From: Coprinellus micaceus | Taxonomy: Eukaryota > Basidiomycota > Agaricomycetes > Agaricales > Psathyrellaceae | Reading direction: 5' to 3' | DNA length: 64,000 nt | Assembly (NCBI GenBank): GCA_951394405.1 | Contig: OX596342.1 | Coordinates: 2,967,527-3,031,526, forward strand | Part shown: piece after piece, positions 11,431 through 22,509 of the stretch | Position numbering within the stretch: position 1 is the first letter of the stretch | How the letters are laid out: every line of letters begins with the position of its first letter | Notes under the pieces: generated by a model | What the model was told of the DNA's origin: nothing | The model's database searches: none | Seen by the model: only the letters and a program-made list of their open reading frames with translations | Made by a program: the position numbers and the translations under genes

Positions 11431-11514
11431 AGGTCCTACCAGGGATCGAACCTGGGTCTCGAGAAGGTTCTGGAGGATCAGAATCTCGAGTGATAACCAC
11501 TACACTATAGAACC
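11431..11514 (-). tRNA. tRNA-Gln (CUG) with 12-nt intron
   Basis: The cloverleaf folds on the minus strand: acceptor GGTTCTA/TAGGACC, D arm GTGTAGTGGTTATCAC, anticodon stem CGAGA/TCTCG, T arm CCAGG-TTCGATC-CCTGG. The anticodon loop reads TTCTGA, then an intron TCCTCCAGAACC after position 37, then T, giving anticodon CTG. The GGTTC start and D-arm sequence are typical of eukaryotic tRNA-Gln. Box A and box B are intact. The hAT right end lies directly downstream of its 3' end. Confidence 0.9.
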
Positions 11515-12974
11515 ATGGTTCAGGCATGTCACCGTATTCTCTCGTTCAGTTGCGGTTTTGTTTAACGTCCTTACTCGTGGGTGGATGTGTTGCACCCACT
11601 CGTTCACGCGTACATCCCCTTTTCACCCGACGTATGAATATACGAGTAGAAAGTGCGGTCGCTCGTACGTCCCACGGCGGCTTAGCCATGCCGTTGAGCT
11701 CAGTGTTTCGGAGACCAGGCGCGTTGAGAGGCGTCTCGGACACCCCGGCGCAGATCGCGCTCCCAACCTACAGTTCGGCGACTTCACTTTTCATGGAACG
11801 GATCAACGAGTCCGTACGAAAGTGAAGTGCTGCAGAGCCGGTACACGTACGCCTGGTGGTGCGTAGCGTGCGAGGTGATCTGCAGTTATGAGACGAGCGT
11901 AAGCTTCTCACCATCTAAGCTGATCTTTGAAACTCTGAGGCCACCGTTGTGAATCCCACGTGCAACCCCAGTGCGACTCGCATATAGCTTCAAACGGGGG
12001 GTGGAACGCCAATCGGTCGTCGGCGAATGATGGAGAACATTGATGGGGGGTTGGTGGGTGTACGTCTGACGCTAGGAGGTGTGTGGAATGGCGTATATCC
12101 TATAGGGGAATTGGGTGTGGGTGTGGGTGTGGAAGCCCAGGTGCAGAGGAGGAGATATAAGAGGTATAGAGGAGGCATGGAGATACGAACCAGTGCGTCC
12201 GGAACGAGCGACATCGGACACGGGGAGGGGGAGTGGGAGGACGGGTAATCGTTAGTAAGAGGGATTGAGTTCTCTGTACGAAAGGAAAGGGACGTAGAGA
12301 GCCACCGCATCGCGGTTGAGGAAAGTCGAGTCACCGACGCGTACGGAGACCGCCTTCACCGTACGATTCACGAAACCAACAGGGTGGAGAGGTGGGGATG
12401 AGAGGGTTGTCTACGAGACTTGACGTTGGAGGGGTGAGATTCGTTCCGCCAGTCGTTGCCTTACTAACGTCGATGTTCTATGGAAGACCGAGTACCAGGC
12501 AGACTTTGAGTAAGAGAGGGACGGTGCGATGGGGGTTGTGAGAGAGGGGAGAGAGATGGATGGATGTATGGTTGATAGCGGGGGTTAGGAGGTAAGAAAG
12601 AGGTGGTGGATCTGGGCACCGCGTTTTCTCCGGATGTGGGTCGGTAGAGCGGGGATCGGATTCGCGAGGGGATAGAGGGGGTAAAGTCGAAGGTGGTTTG
12701 GGGTTTACGACGGAGGTGGTCGACAAGACAGACGGCGTCCAAGCTACTGGAGGTGTCGCCGTTCGGAGGTTTAATGGGTGAGGAAGTCCGTGCGGGTCTG
12801 GACGACGGGTGTGGTTTGCGGGAGGCGCGAGAGAACCTGTCAACGTGAGCGCACGTGAACTTTGTATGATATCACACTGAGATTGAACTTGAATTGACAC
12901 AGGACGTCTGAAATCTCCTGAGTCCCCGATCGAAGCCTGGATAAACGGCTTTGACTGAGGTGAGAGGATACGAA
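11515..12974. other. No supportable gene between tRNA and pseudogene array
   Basis: Open frames here are short or low-complexity (GT-rich near 12030-12160) and overlap on both strands. No splice pattern, domain or repeat partner was found. Confidence 0.4.
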
Positions 12975-15620
12975 GGCGGGTGGGTGTATGCCTGGGGGTA
13001 GGCACGCGTCCGTTTATTGCTTACTTTCACCCACCATCTCCCCGCCAACCCTCTCCCACTCCCATTCTCAACGGCGAGCTCGACCGCCTCAACGCCGGAG
13101 AGAATGGTCTAGACCCTGCTCATCAGCCAATCAATCAATCAATGCCGGCGCGGAACCCCCGGAACGTTGGCGGTGTTTGGCAAGGGCGTCTGAGCCAGGC
13201 ACAGCACGACTGTTTGATGGCCGCGCTTTGTTCTTCCCTGTGCTCTTCGACGACGACGCCGACGACGATGACGAGATCTTCTGGGCATTCGGTGCTCGTC
13301 TATCATTCTCTTCTTTTCTTCTCTTCTAGAGACCAAGGAATTGCGTTCGTTTGATGGGTTAGGCGGAAGAGGAGGGTACGGGACCGGCGATATGAAGAGA
13401 GGGAGAAACGCTGGGACGTACCGTCGTTCTACCCCACAGCGCTCGGTACCCAGTCTATACCGCCGATTCGACTGTCCAATCGACCGCGCCTCAGTATAAG
13501 AGGGTCCACCCAGCTCGACATCGCCCTAAAATGCCGCTATCAACACGAGGATACCAACCCCTGCTACGGGAACCAGAGGAGTGAAGGACCGACGGACGTG
13601 GCGCGGTGAAGGGCGGGGCTGGGAAGGGCGTGGCGGTGGGCGGCTGTGGGGTGAGGGGAGGTTGTGTGGAGAGGGTGCGGATGGTGTTATGTCCGTGGAG
13701 GTGTGTATTCGAGTCTTGGTTCATTTGGGTTGGCGCTGATTTGGGGTTGCGTTCCTTCCTCGTTGCGTTCCCTAGGTTGCGTATATCCTGCGGTCTGTCT
13801 TTGTCCGCGATGCGTCCGTACACCAGAGGAATGGTTAGATGGGCGGTTAGGACGACGAGATCGTCGGCGTCCTAAGAGTATCCGGGAATGGAGACGATGA
13901 TGGCGTGTACATCGTACGTCCGCTTTAATACTTCACCGTTCCCCATTTTTCCCGTTCTATCCTTCCCACACTTCCTTCTTCGCGGTTTCGCACCCTCCCG
14001 GCTTCACCCATATACCCCGCCCTCTGAGCGCTCGCCCATCTCGTATCTTGCGCATTCACCTCCTCTTCTATTCTATTTCCGCCCTCCCTGATTCCGCCTT
14101 TCTCCCTTATCTCTTCGTCTTCCCCATCCTCTCCCCATCCTCATCTTCTAACCACCCCACCCCACAGCCACCCGCATCCAACCCCTCACGAAGCTCAAGA
14201 ACCCGATCATAGCCAACCGGTCCGCCGTCGCATCCCCCCGCTCGACGCGTTCCTCGTCCCACTCGGATTCTTCCCCCTCTTCTGCGTACCCGTTGGAATT
14301 CGTCTTCGCCGTATACCCCAGCCAACTCGTCTTCGCCTTATCCGTACCTGTCTTCGGCCGTCCGTACCAAGCGGGTAACACGCGTTCGGATACCAACTCG
14401 CCGTACCCGTACCCTTTGTATCCCTCGGGGTCGATCATGTCGGCAGGTTCCAGTATGTCGGTGGCGAAATCCCCAACGCCCCCAAGCACGTCCGCCGGGC
14501 TCAAGACTAAAAATCCTACGCCGACGTTCGACCTGGCAAGCGTGCGTCTGGATAGCAGGGTGGGTAGTGTCGCGGTGAGGTGGAGGATGGCGCGGTTGGA
14601 GTTGCTGGTTTAGGGGACTACTAGGTTTGATGTGGGTTCGATTGGGTTCAAGGCGGGTCTTACTGGGTTCAAAGAGGGGACTACGGGGTTTTAACGCGAA
14701 TACGTCGAGCTTCAACGTGAATCTAACCGGTTTCGACGCGAACCCCACTGGGCTCAACGCGAATCCGTCAACCTTCAACTCGAATCCCAGTACCTCCAAC
14801 GCAAATTCCACCGGTTTCGACGCGAACCCCACTGGGCTCAACGCGAATCCCTCGAGCTTCAACCAATGACCCAAGTTTCACTCTGGGTCGAGTCCAGCGC
14901 CGTACCACCTAGGCGGACCGACGTTTAGTCCGCCGACGTCTAGGTTAAGGGAGGAGCTGGACGACGGGTAGGGGGGACGGATCGGGATGGAGACGACGGG
15001 TGGCGGAGGCGGTGGGAGGGGGAAGTCGATATGGGATGGGTGGGACGGTTTCCGCGACCTCGAGTTTCGACGCTAACTCGAGCTCATTTTCAACGTCAAC
15101 GGCTACGCTCTCGACATCCGCGTCGCGGGCCCCCACCATCCCGGCGTCTTCATCGACCGTGCTCCAACTCCACCTCGATCCGTCGTCCACACCGATCCGC
15201 GAGTTCGGGTCGCATGCGTTCTCGGCCCTCCCTGTGCATGCCGACTCTCCATTATGGTCGAAGATGGGTCTCCTCTTCGACTCGATCTCTCGGGGGTTCT
15301 CGTCGCTTCTTCCTTTGCATATCGATTCCCCGTCGAATTCGAAGCTGGATCTGCCCTTCCACCCCCATCCTCGAACCCCAACCCCAGCCTTCCCCGATAC
15401 CTCGAGTACAGGAACGTACAACCCGTACCGCGGCTCGAAGATCCAGCGTTAAGTCGAGCTCGTTTTCGACGTATCATGGTCGGGAGGTCGGGTGAGGGGT
15501 CGGATCCTTGTTTTCGCTGGGTTACTCTTCATTTCACTGGGTTATTCGTAGGACCGGAGTTGTTCTTCCAACGGGCATATAGACTCGGAGACCGCTTGGG
15601 TGAGTGGGGTCGATGCCACA
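12975..15620 (+). pseudogene. Decayed copy A of SH3-TBC gene 5' region
   Basis: Follows the intact minus-strand gene at 34.5-42.5 kb from its upstream region through its first exons, here on the plus strand. Matches include the leader around GGCGGTGTTTGGCAAGGGCGTC (13170; parent 42860), remnants of SH3 exons 1 and 2 near 13580-13690 and 13855-13920, then the Ser/Pro-rich exon: LTKLKNPIIANRSAVASPRS (parent LTKLKKPIMAKRSSVASTRS), YQAGNTRSDTNSP, KSPTPPSTSAG, TPTFDLASVRLDSR, and at 15030-15450 GGTVSATSSFDANSSSFSTS and TYNPYRGSKIQR. The exon encoding GYCEGVIGKF is missing, and frameshifts and stops are frequent. Homology stops at about the parent segment RAYSFGDR. It cannot encode an SH3 or TBC domain. 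Confidence 0.75.
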
Positions 15621-16660
15621 ATTCCTCCTCTCTTTCGGGTTACTCTGATTGGGATCGCGGCGTGGTGCAGGAGTCTTGGCTGGGATCGAGGTGGACGTGG
15701 CGGTCATTTCTGGATGGGTGGGATGGGATGGGCCGCCTTGCGCGCTAGTGCGGTTTCGGGGGCTTGTTTCTCTCTCTCCATCGTCGGGGTGGTCTGATTT
15801 CTGATCTGGGTCTTCGACCCGCTTTCTTGGTCCACCGTATCCTTTCGTGGACGGATCTCCATCCTTCCGGTCGACATCAATGCCGACTCGCAGACAGTCT
15901 AGCTGTTGTCGCGAGGGTATAGCGCGACGATTCCTCCTTGGGTACACCTACATCTTCTCACTCGATCGGACGGGCTCTTTGTCTCGAGCTCGAACCTTCA
16001 TATGGATCCGGTGGGATACATTCGACTCGATGATCTCCGCTGCGTATTCTTTGGATGGGACAGGTGTGTGGATTTATGTGTCCTCCCGAGAGGTCTCACA
16101 CCCCCGGAACCGGATCGGGAGAGTGGAGTATCGTCCGCAATATGGACTGGTGAGGAGTGCTGGGTGCTCGAGTGCTCGAGGAAGACGTTGGGTAGGTAAG
16201 AGTTAGGATATGAATAAGAAACGATTTACTCGGCACCTGCCCGGACCTCACAGCCCGCCGCCGATTCCGCACCCAGGTTCGAGTTGGTCCCCACTTGTCC
16301 GCCGTCCCGAACTAGTGTTCTCGTCGCGTTGAGCGTATCCTCGACCTCTCAGTTGTGTTCGCCTGGACGCTCTTCCGGTGCCTGGGTTCGTTTTCCCCGG
16401 ACGAGGTCGTCCCCGGCTGAGTGCATTGTTCTGTATCTCGAGGCCCTTGGACTATGCCGAACAGGGTTCGCTGCTGGAGAACGGCAGAATTGCGATCCTC
16501 TTTCTCTTGATCTTCGCCGATGTCTCTCAACGCTCACGATCTGGATCGAACGGGGGTCTGTGCGTTCGTTCGGTCAGCCTGAGGGCTAGGCTTGAATCCC
16601 CCACGACGTTCTCGTTCTTGGTCATTTTAGGTGCTTTAACTGTTCTCGTCGACACTTCCG
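15621..16660 (+). repeat. Module X, copy A
   Basis: Sequence absent from the parent SH3-TBC gene but following its decayed copies each time: here, at about 24670-25860 and at 26330-27340, with end fragments at 17875-18005 and 27990-28155. Shared landmarks are the blocks around CTGGGTTCGTTTTCCC, GCCGAACAGGGTTCGCTGCT and AACGCTCACGATCT. No protein frame is conserved. Confidence 0.6.
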
Positions 16661-16930
16661 AGTCGATGCTATCCCGCTACCTACCTAGATTCAACGCGAA
16701 TAGGCCGAGCTGTTCACCGAGTACGGTGCAGTATCGGAAAGGTGGATCGATGGACGTTCGGCCCGCCGGGGTCTGGGTTCAGGGAGGAGTAGGGAGTTGG
16801 GTGTTTGGGGTTTCGGGGATTCGGAGAAGGAGAGGACGGGTGGTGGGGGTGTAGAGGGTAGGAATCGGGAAGTAACGAGTGGGGTGGGTGGAGGGATGTG
16901 CGGTTTCGGGCTTTGACACCAACCCAGGCT
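16661..16930 (+). pseudogene. Fragment of SH3-TBC Ser-rich exon (A2)
   Basis: About 270 bp resembling the parent exon around its SFNANTSS to PPASGLREEQ segment (parent about 41480-41370 minus). It follows module X directly, as though the parent piece and module X were once a tandem unit. No usable frame. Confidence 0.5.
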
Positions 16931-17874
16931 CATAATCAGTAAAGACGCGGTCGGTGACTTCGTCTCAGCCTCTCTGGACAGTACAGACGAGTGAATTTTA
17001 CATCCGAGAGTGCGAGGCAAATCCGGTATATTTTCATGTACAGGACAGGAACATCTATATAGCGACCGGGTATATAGGCGATAGGACGGGTGATCGCGTA
17101 CATAGGGCCCCGAGTGACGCCAGTAGGGGAGCATGGGGTCCTGTCGAAGGGAATGCGGGTGGACCGGACTAGGCGGGGTCGTGGAAGCCGATGAGCAGGG
17201 TGGGAGGAATGCGAGCGTGCAATGAAGATAATCTGGTCAACGAGCAAACTTTAGGTCCTGCGTGGGGACACGAGAACTAGCCGAAACGAACCTCCAGCCC
17301 TTCACCGACACCTCGCCAAGATCCCCCATATCCACCCTACACCACGATGGTTACGGTGAGGGCGCAAGGGAGGGAGTACAGACGTTGACAGAGGGGCGGA
17401 TGCTGATAGCGGGCGGGAGGGGATGATGGAGGAAGGGTAACGCGAAGGACGCGCCGCTATTAGTAGATGTGACCCCGTGGACGCGTGACGTCACACTTCG
17501 GGACTTTCCGAACGTGGACAAACGCCCCGAGCTCGCTCTCCGACTTTGGCGCCCGACACCGATCTGGGGGGCGGGTGCGTGCACATTTCTAGGAGAAGAA
17601 TGTGTTAGTGGGCACTTTGTGAGGTAATTTGATTCAACCCTCATTCTAGCTGGCCCGTCCCCCACATCCCGGTGCATATCTGCTTCCATATCCGGGTCCT
17701 CGATGCATAACTGTTGCACAGATGCACCCGTTGTGCCGCACAGGTGATGCCGATATGCGACGCTATGCGCACACCATGCATTTGTTCTACCCGCATGCTG
17801 AGTGAATGCTTCGTTATGTGCACATGTTGGGCATATCACCCACAAATGCTACTGACTTTTTGTACAATGCACGA
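16931..17874. other. Mostly unexplained sequence
   Basis: No gene. Around 17340-17520 there is weak similarity to the SH3-TBC promoter region, including a palindromic TGACGTCA near 17487, in the parent's plus-strand orientation; this may be a rearranged promoter fragment. Confidence 0.3.
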
Positions 17875-18005
17875 AACGCTCACGATCTAGGATAGAACGG
17901 GGGTCTATGCGTTCGGTGAGGCCTGTGGGTCGGCCTTGAATTCCGTCACGCCGCTCTGATCCTTGATCATTTTAGGGGCTTCCCTCTTCTCGTCGCTACT
18001 TCGAT

Positions 18006-18540
18006 AAACGGTAATATCCCCGGTGGTTCAGTCGTGCTTCGATAGAACGAAGCTCGAATACGGGCCCTTAATTTGTTTGAATCACAGCCAGAGGTCTGTG
18101 AATGGTAATATCCCCAGTGATTTAGTCGTGCTTCGGTAGACACGAAGCACGAATTTTAGACCAGACAATTTGCCCGTTGGGCCGAAGTTTTGGACCAGAC
18201 ATGGATTCTTTTGTTGGGATCAGACCTCTCCCCCTATATTCGGGGGTCCTGCCAGAGGTCTGTAAACAGTAAGATCCCCGGACCCCGGTGATTCAGTCGT
18301 GCTTCTTGATAAAGAAGCACGAATACGGGCGCTTCATTTGTATGAATCACAGCCAGAGGTCTCTAAACGGTGATATCCCCGGTGGTTCAGCCGTGCTTCT
18401 TGATCAAGAAGCAGGCATACGGGCCATTAATTTGTCTGAATCACAGCCAGAGGTCTCTAAACGGTGATATCCCCGGTGGTTCAGCCGTCCTCCTTGATCA
18501 AGAAGCAGGAATACGGGCGCTCATTTGTCTGAATCGTGGC
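18006..18540 (+). repeat. Tandem repeats of about 95 bp with internal hairpin
   Basis: Five diverged units begin GTAATATCCCCGGTG or similar, at about 18008, 18107, 18270, 18369 and 18464, and end near TTTGTNTGAATCACAGCCAG. Each contains a palindrome of the type GTGCTTCTTGATCAAGAAGC that would form a long stem. The second unit carries a roughly 70-bp unrelated insertion. No coding frame is conserved. Confidence 0.75.
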
Positions 18541-19040
18541 GAAGCGCAATCCGCAGTACCTTCCCCGGGAACCCGTTCCAGTTGGAGGATTAATAGCCTC
18601 GCGACTCGGAGCCTAGTCTCGATTCCTGCGTTTTTCAGGGTCTTGAAACGCCAAAGTTGCAGGTTGCACGGCGTGACGGCCGTCTCCACAGCCTTGAGGC
18701 ACTATTCGATGTGTAACATTCCAAAGAACACAATCTCCGACAGGAAGCGTCATAAAAGGGCTGCACCCAAGCACCCATGATCTGCACCCCCCCACCACAC
18801 AGAAAGCCCCATAAAGAAGCTGCATACACCTTGCCCCCCTCCCCACCCTTCCGGCTGAGCATCCTGGAAAGATTCATACGGCACGCACATCCACCTAGTC
18901 ACCTCCTGCCCTCGGGTTGGTGTTCGAGGTCTTGGTCGTCCAGTGATATAGGGCTGATCACCGTTGATACAGCACCTCAGGTCGTCCTAGTTCACCCCTC
19001 GCACCTCATTCCAAGTCTAGCGTACGCAACACGCTCAAGT

Positions 19041-19118
19041 ATGGGGCAGTCGCATGTCGTTAAAGTCGGCATTGTCACCGACGTTGATGGGGAAATCGTG
19101 AAGCTTCTGACCAAGTAG
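19041..19118 (+). other. Conserved 25-codon frame, relic exon candidate (R1 copy 2)
   Basis: Same length and frame as 1816-1893, beginning MGQSHVVKVGIV and ending in TAG. The pattern of changes is mixed synonymous and replacement. No family recognised. Confidence 0.3.
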
Positions 19119-19964
19119 CGCCTTCTTCTCGTCGTAGGTTCAGTGCCGCCTTTCCAATGAGAAATTTGTTTGCTGATCACAACCTTCGTGCCGTTCAAAG
19201 AAGCATGCCGTGGGGAATGCGAGGTGCCTGAGTGTGACACAATCTTATGTTCCATCACGAAGCTGATTCGTTTGTCTTCCTCACATGTACATGTGATCCC
19301 CAAGCTCCGGGTTTCGTATAAACCTAACGTAGCGTACCTGTACCTTTCCTTGATATCCTGGCTTTCAACCTACCTCCTATCCTTTGTTCTATATGCGAAC
19401 ACTAATTTTCTTTTCTTTGATGACGATGCGGCTCTTGCGCGCGTATGGCACACTTGGTTCAGTGTGGTGTATACACCGGCGGGATCTTCACATTTCCAGA
19501 CGGTGCTGTGTGTTCGGGACAGGTACAAAGAGAGGTGTAGTACGAAGGCTCACCTTCGACGGTTTGCCACCACCACACCCCTCCCACAGTTGGGAATCCC
19601 ACTCATTCTAGAGACGGCTCGTCGCCCACTTGTTCCATCGTTTTCTAGGGTCAGTCGTGTCAATATGCCTCAAAATAATTGGACTAAAGGGCGCACCCCC
19701 TTCCTGGCGTCTCCTTTGGGAGTCCCCACCGCGAGCCCCATTGTCACCGAAACTTTTGCACAGAGCGGGATTGGGCCTCCCCGCCAATGAGGCGCATCAA
19801 TCCCGCGCAACTAGCGCATCCAATGGGGTTCGAGATGGTCTTGTTTGGCGGGAGCATCTGACCACAGATGACGAGGAGCTTGCTCCTCACCACCACATTT
19901 CCCGTGGGCGCTCTCACCATCTCTGGGCTCGATCTCCTCCAAATTAGCTCTTCTAGCTTTGTAC

Positions 19965-20110
19965 GTGTACCATCTGCAATCTGATTCCGACTTCCACCCC
20001 ATCGGAGAAGGTCTGCGATTCGTGGAGACCCAGCGCAACTGCTCGTCACTGAACTTGCACGTTCCCATGATGCATGTGGGAGGCGCGGCTGGGGATGCTA
20101 GGGGTAATAG
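19965..20110 (+). pseudogene. Relic coding exon, downstream acceptor lost (R1 copy 2)
   Basis: Counterpart of 2612-2769 with the frame kept (DSDFHPIGEGLRF, ETQRNCSS) and donor GTGAGT kept. The expected acceptor downstream reads TTTCGTCG instead of TTTCGTAG. A downstream open stretch around 20344-20540 (YHVGVLFLRAVCYMDL) is also shared with copy 1, where it meets an early stop. Together these look like the remains of one multi-exon gene of unknown family. Confidence 0.35.
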
Positions 20111-21448
20111 GTGAGTCTTGGGTCTCATCACCTGTCTATCTTTCTGATTCATTTGTCTCCCCCCGCCCTACCTATCAGTATCCTGAATTTCGTCGGATCG
20201 CCGGTTCCCGACACGCGTCCCGTTCACTCGTGATTCACCTCGATCCCTGCGGCGCCTTCAGCTTGAATACCCCTTAGTTCTCTCATGGAGGATATGTACC
20301 CTCCGCACGTGGTCGCGCAGCTTCCGTTCCGACGGTATCGCTCATGTATCACGTCGGTGTACTCTTTCTGCGCGCTGTCTGTTATATGGATCTATCACGA
20401 ACAGTCTTTCGGGGCGTTCAGAACGTTGTGGTTGAAACCGGGACCAGTCAATATGCAGATTTGGGCCTCGGCATCAACTCCTCGGCGATGGGACCTATGC
20501 GAAGTTCTACTCTGCTTGTCTCGTATTCTCTGGATAAACTGTGAGATCCCATACATCCAGGACGCCAACCAACGGACGCCCCACGCTCTCCCTGGAAGGC
20601 TCGCCTTAATTCACGATTCCATTCTGAGCGGCGCGAAGGTACGCCCAACCATCGTGGTCTGCGGTTCGGAAAACGGCTCCGTTTCTCGAGTCTCGGCCCT
20701 CCAACGCTTGCCGGAAAAGGTTTTGCACTTCGAACACTCGTTCAGGGTCCTACTAATTGACGTTCCTTCGTTGAGTATTGCTAACAAAGCTCCGCTGAAC
20801 ATGCATTGGGGGTGGATACCTCGAGATGGGTGTGATTCCATCACTACCTGCTTTGTTCCTATCCCCCATGGTCCCTCTCGGCGATGTCTCCCGCTCCAGT
20901 GCTGATCGTCAAACCGCCGTCGTGCTGGAGTATATCCCTGGGGACGGCCGAGCCGCAGCCTGCTCCCGACTAGGTGCGTTCCAGTGGAAGTTCACTCGTT
21001 TTCAACGATTCTCATGTTATACAGTTTTGGATAGCACTCGTAAATGACACAGTGTCGCACTGCGCGAAATAGGGTGATGGTGACACAATGCCCGGGGTAC
21101 AATGAAGAGACCTAGGTGAAGGCGCGAGGAAGAAGTTTGAAAGCGTGAAAGGCGAGAGAATGCGATGCGGTGTCCGTGGATGGAAAGCGATGGGAGGGAG
21201 AGTAGGGTATGGTCAGAGGAAGAAGCAGATGGAGTGCGAGCAAGGAAGGCTACGCTAAATTGGTCTAGACGAACATGAAGGCTGCGATGCAAGGGAGAAG
21301 GTCGAAGGTGGGTTCCCTGCGGTCGAGATGGTGGGAGGTAGAGGATTCCATACGCAGATCTATGCGTCGAACGTAAGACTGGGTAAAACCGTACACGAGC
21401 AGAAGATCTAGCCTACTCACTAGTGCGTTGAATCGAAGAGTGAGACGC

Positions 21449-21657
21449 TCACGTGCAAGTTTTTGTGATTTGGCAAGCCTGTGGTGACGGCTCTCGTACG
21501 ACGACCTCGGCCCGTGGTGCTGGGACGGGTGATGAGGATACCATGGATGCGGCTGGGGATCACCGATTAGCTTCGGAATGCATGTTCGAAGATACGAGAA
21601 ATGTGTACAGCAGATGAGGAGAGTGGAGACGAGGGTAGTGGAGAGGTTGAATTGCAT
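21449..21657 (-). CDS. Small secreted peptide precursor, copy 2
   Basis: Exons 21657-21609 and 21552-21449 are joined by a 56-nt intron (donor GTACAC, branch-like CTAAT, acceptor CCCCAG) and encode 50 residues. The signal peptide MQFNLSTTLVSTLLICSA is followed by SSSPVPAPR and the invariant C-terminal 20 residues shared with copies at 4133 and 30754. Relative to copy 1 the conserved tail has only synonymous changes (for example ACC to ACA, AAG to AAA, ACC to ACT). A TATAAGTAGAG box lies about 135 nt upstream. Here the sequence after the Cys codon reads GTGAGC, so splicing to a 3' exon encoding EPTFDLLPC is formally possible. Role unknown; a secreted signal or effector-like peptide is the inference. 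Confidence 0.65.
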
Positions 21658-21786
21658 GGTGTGACGAGGTTGGTGGGAGAGAATGGCGAGTGTGGGACGG
21701 CTGTAGGAGACGAGAGCGCGGAACGATTGTTTGAAGGGGCTTAAGGGATTTTCGAGATGAGATGAAGTGGAGTGGGTTACCCTCTA

Positions 21787-21799
21787 CTTATACATCTCC
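21787..21799 (-). promoter_or_regulatory. TATA box of secreted-peptide copy 2
   Basis: TATAAGTAGAG on the minus strand, same spacing to the ATG as in the other two copies. Confidence 0.5.
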
Positions 21800-22509
21800 G
21801 CCGCTTCTCGCCTCTCTCGTACTTTCAGGCTGTCCTCGCCCCACTCACAAACACTTAACCGAAGTAGGCCTCCCGAAATACCCAGTTCACAGAATTATAT
21901 TCATTACGCCCCGCAGACATCTCCTGCGTTGAATTAAATAGGTGAGAAGGCGACCCTTCAGGGTCAGCTAGGAGGAAGATGAAAGGGAGTGGGTGCTGGA
22001 GCATGAGCGAGAAAGGGGAGTCCGGATTTGGACGGCAGTTTGTTAGAGGCGCTCCGCTCCACGAGGGGCCTTGAATTGAGCGCTGGCCAAATCGAAGTGG
22101 CGGTCCCTGTCCAGGTCCTCGGGAGTTGGGTCTGAGGATCTCGGAAGGACAGACCGTTGCTTCGTGGGTGACCTATGCTTTGAGACAAGTGGAGTATATG
22201 AGCAGCGCACTCGTTCGAGAGGTTCAAAGATCGAAGAGCGAATGGGTGAAAGCCACAAGACAAATGGATGCAACGCGAATTACGACTCAGCGACGCGTAC
22301 AAAGGCTCGAACGAATGCGGAAATGAATAGAGTTGCGTGACGTTAATTGAGGTAGCTTCGTAGGTCTTCCCTGTGTGTGCCCTACCATCGTGATACACAT
22401 TGCTTGGTCCACTCAATAAATGGTACTACGCTATTCAGTACTCGACAAGCGCATGGCTTCATCAGGTAAAGTCCACGGTGCGGAAACCGTCCGGTCAGGG
22501 TGGACGTCG

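Larger units (their letters stand above)
18595..22505 (+). repeat. Segmental duplication R1, copy 2
   Basis: Matches 1394-5170 in order and orientation, including the secreted-peptide gene, its TATA box and the exon relic. The match breaks at about 22505 in AAAGTCCACGGTGCGGAAACC plus some 15 bases, where copy B of the SH3-TBC 5' region begins; copy 1 continues with other sequence. The junction marks the recombination or insertion point. Confidence 0.85.

Noticed and set aside
18006..18540. CRISPR array
   Set aside because: Repeats are long, diverged, contain unequal inserts and lie in a eukaryotic genome; there are no regular spacers or cas genes.
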